From Verrucomicrobiota bacterium (GTDB lineage: Bacteria > Verrucomicrobiota > Verrucomicrobiia > Opitutales > UBA2995), in NCBI GenBank assembly GCA_027297085.1, contig JAPUIL010000666.1, positions 1 to 8,128 on the forward strand: DNA of 8,128 nucleotides. The letters run 5' to 3'. The notes beneath the pieces were generated by a model. That model ran no database searches. It was not told the DNA's origin and was given only the letters and a program-made list of their open reading frames with translations. A program made the position numbers and the translations under genes. This document shows, piece after piece, positions 7,087 to 8,128 of this stretch; position 1 is the stretch's first letter, and every line of letters starts with the position of its first letter.

Positions 7087-7398
7087 ATGAAGGAGCTTAC
7101 TCCCGGGGAAATATTGAACGAAGACTATCTCAAGCCTTTTGGATTGTCACAAAATGCTTTGGGACGTGCATTGGGTGTATCACCGAGAGCAATCAATGAG
7201 ATTATCCACGGAAAACGTGGAATAACTGCTGCTATGTCCATTCGCCTTGGAAAATTTTTTAAACAAAGTTCACGTTTCTGGCTCAATATTCAGACGGAGT
7301 GCGATGTAAGGAAAGCCCTGAAACAAAAGAAAGCTTTGACAGCTAAAATCATACCCTATGAAGCGGTAGCCGAAGACGCGAATGAGTATAAAGCATGA
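7087..7398 (+). CDS. higA: HigA-family antitoxin (XRE-type HTH)
   Basis: A 103-residue DNA-binding antitoxin of the HigA/VapI type, which neutralises a HigB-like toxin and represses its operon. It starts with the family signature [18 protein letters not shown] (5-22). The helix-turn-helix is at about 20-41 ([20 protein letters not shown]), followed by HGKRGIT and a helix ending [16 protein letters not shown] (62-77), all typical. Normal family length is about 95-105, so it is complete. The ATG at 7087 has no Shine-Dalgarno upstream and lies 3 bp after a perfect palindrome, its likely operator. Its TGA overlaps the toxin ATG in an ATGA junction, so the pair is translationally coupled. The order is antitoxin then toxin, whereas classic higBA and graTA operons place the toxin first. 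The AT-rich, independent nature of this small module suggests acquisition by transfer. Confidence 0.92.
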   Translation: MKELTPGEILNEDYLKPFGLSQNALGRALGVSPRAINEIIHGKRGITAAMSIRLGKFFKQSSRFWLNIQTECDVRKALKQKKALTAKIIPYEAVAEDANEYKA

Positions 7399-7673
7399 TT
7401 CGTTCCTTCGCTGACAAGGAGACACAGAAGCTTTGGGAAACCGAACGTTCCCGCAAATTTCAATCGGTAACTCGAGTTGCATTAAGAAAGTTAATCCAAT
7501 TACATGCCGCTGAGGTATTGGATGATTTAATGACACCACCTGGAAACCATCTGGAAGCATTGCAAGGAAATCGCAAGGGCCAGCATTCAATTCGGATCAA
7601 TCAACAATACCGAATTTGATTTCAATGGACGGATTCTGGCGCTGAATGTGTGGAAGTGGTCGATTACCACTAA
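7395..7673 (+). pseudogene. higB: HigB/RelE-type toxin interrupted by an in-frame TGA
   Basis: This is a HigB/GraT-type mRNA interferase of the RelE superfamily, which cleaves mRNA on the ribosome. The readable part is 74 residues: [14 protein letters not shown], a basic helix (ERSRKF), [22 protein letters not shown] (48-51) and [13 protein letters not shown], all matching the family. A TGA at 7617-7619 then stops it. The same frame resumes directly with FQWTDSGAECVEVVDYH and ends at TAA 7671-7673, which restores the usual 92-residue length. Homologues normally have Cys at the interrupted position (RICF/RLCF), so one base change from TGT or TGC explains it. The lost segment includes the C-terminal VDYH; the Asp and Tyr there are reported as important for catalysis in HigB, so the truncated toxin is probably inactive. 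Alternatives are a sequencing error or read-through. The ATG overlaps the antitoxin stop and no separate ribosome site is visible. Confidence 0.85.
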
Positions 7674-7702
7674 AGTTCGATCTTTATTTCACATTGGAAA
7701 AT

Positions 7703-8128
7703 TCACCCTTTGTCCTCTTGCTCGATCGAACGAAAGGCTTTCGTCGGCCCTGGGCAGCGCCACAACGCAAACAGCACCACAAACACCATTCCCGCTAGGA
7801 AGTACCAGGGAAAGTAGCCGATACCGGCCTCGAAGAGCAGATCCTTGTCGTCCGCCATTTCCGGGGTCTTGCGAAGGTAGGCTACCAGCAGGGCGTAAAG
7901 GAATCCGATTAGTCCATAGCCCAGGTTCAGTGCCATGCTTTTAAAACTCAAAACCGTGGCGCGTATCGATTTCTCAGTTATGTGATTAAGGTAGTAGGAA
8001 ATACAGAACGTAGCCACCGAGAATGCCACCATGAGCATCACTGCAAATACCAGTCCGAAGTAGGGAATAAAAAATGTGCTCCCGAAGAATGCGGCTAAGG
8101 CAATGAAACAAACGGTAAAGAAATTGAA
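7703..8128 (-). CDS. MFS-type transporter, C-terminal fragment (gene continues past right edge)
   Basis: The frame is open from the TGA at 7705-7703 to the window edge, giving 141 residues; the GTG at 8041 is only an internal codon because hydrophobic coding sequence continues upstream of it. Four hydrophobic helices are visible: one at the edge (FNFFTVCFIALAAFF...), one around GLVFAVMLMVAFSVATFCISYYL, one around NLGYGLIGFLYALLVAYL, and one around WYFLAGMVFVVLFALW. Between the second and third is NHITEKSIRATVLSFKSM, a cytoplasmic-loop pattern (RATVLS) typical of the C-terminal half of major facilitator superfamily permeases. A short polar tail ends EQEDKG. The protein lies in the cytoplasmic membrane; its substrate cannot be told from this part. 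It converges on the toxin remnant with 29 bp between their stops. Confidence 0.75.
   Translation of the reverse strand, partial: FNFFTVCFIALAAFFGSTFFIPYFGLVFAVMLMVAFSVATFCISYYLNHITEKSIRATVLSFKSMALNLGYGLIGFLYALLVAYLRKTPEMADDKDLLFEAGIGYFPWYFLAGMVFVVLFALWRCPGPTKAFRSIEQEDKG

Noticed and set aside
7617..7619. TGA in the toxin gene as a selenocysteine codon (it sits at a usual Cys position)
   Set aside because: The sequence just downstream has only a 4-bp ATTC/GAAT hairpin, not a convincing SECIS stem-loop, and HigB toxins are not known selenoproteins. A nonsense mutation is simpler.
2340..7705. Reassigned TGA (read as an amino acid) to explain the toxin gene
   Set aside because: TGA ends the lipoprotein, GAP1-N, GTPase, antitoxin and transporter genes at sensible family lengths, so the code is standard here.
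7725..7750. ACGAAAG/CTTTCGT hairpin as a terminator for the toxin-antitoxin operon
   Set aside because: It lies inside the coding end of the convergent transporter gene, has almost no loop and has no T-tract.

Overview
The window reads as chromosomal DNA of a free-living bacterium with moderate GC content. A member of the Planctomycetes-Verrucomicrobia-Chlamydiae group is my best inference, Verrucomicrobia more than Planctomycetes. The clues are a GTPase/GAP1-type gene pair of a kind I associate with those phyla, and the near absence of Shine-Dalgarno sequences before the starts. No rRNA, tRNA or CRISPR array is visible. TGA, TAA and TAG behave as ordinary stops.

Layout from left to right. 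(1) 2-1843 (+): the C-terminal 613 residues of a SNF2-family ATPase whose N-terminus lies outside the window. (2) 1844-2339: a 496-bp gap with no convincing intact gene; its minus strand holds two adjacent open frames that look like a decayed, frameshifted coding sequence. (3) 2340-2855 (-): a small predicted lipoprotein with a glycine zipper and a coiled coil. (4) 2959-5381 (-): two overlapping genes forming one unit. The first encodes a cytosolic GTPase with FHA-like, GYF-like and zinc-binding modules. The second encodes a GAP1-N-type protein with a C-terminal membrane anchor. This is the most interesting part of the window: a compact predicted NTP-dependent signalling or conflict system. 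(5) 5525-7021 (+), divergent from the GTPase: a long-form cystathionine gamma-synthase-like PLP enzyme. (6) 7065-7673 (+): a HigA/HigB toxin-antitoxin module in antitoxin-first order. A perfect palindromic operator precedes it, and an in-frame TGA interrupts the toxin 18 codons before its normal end. (7) 7703-8128 (-): the C-terminal part of an MFS-type transporter that continues past the right edge.

How the genes relate: the GTPase and GAP1-N genes overlap by 16 bp and are almost certainly co-transcribed. The anchored GAP1-N protein probably recruits or senses the soluble GTPase at the membrane. The PLP enzyme is transcribed away from them and is probably an ordinary sulfur amino-acid gene. 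The toxin-antitoxin module between the PLP enzyme and the transporter is an accessory insertion whose toxin appears to be dead. No functional link between the SNF2 protein, the lipoprotein and the GTPase unit can be shown from this window alone.
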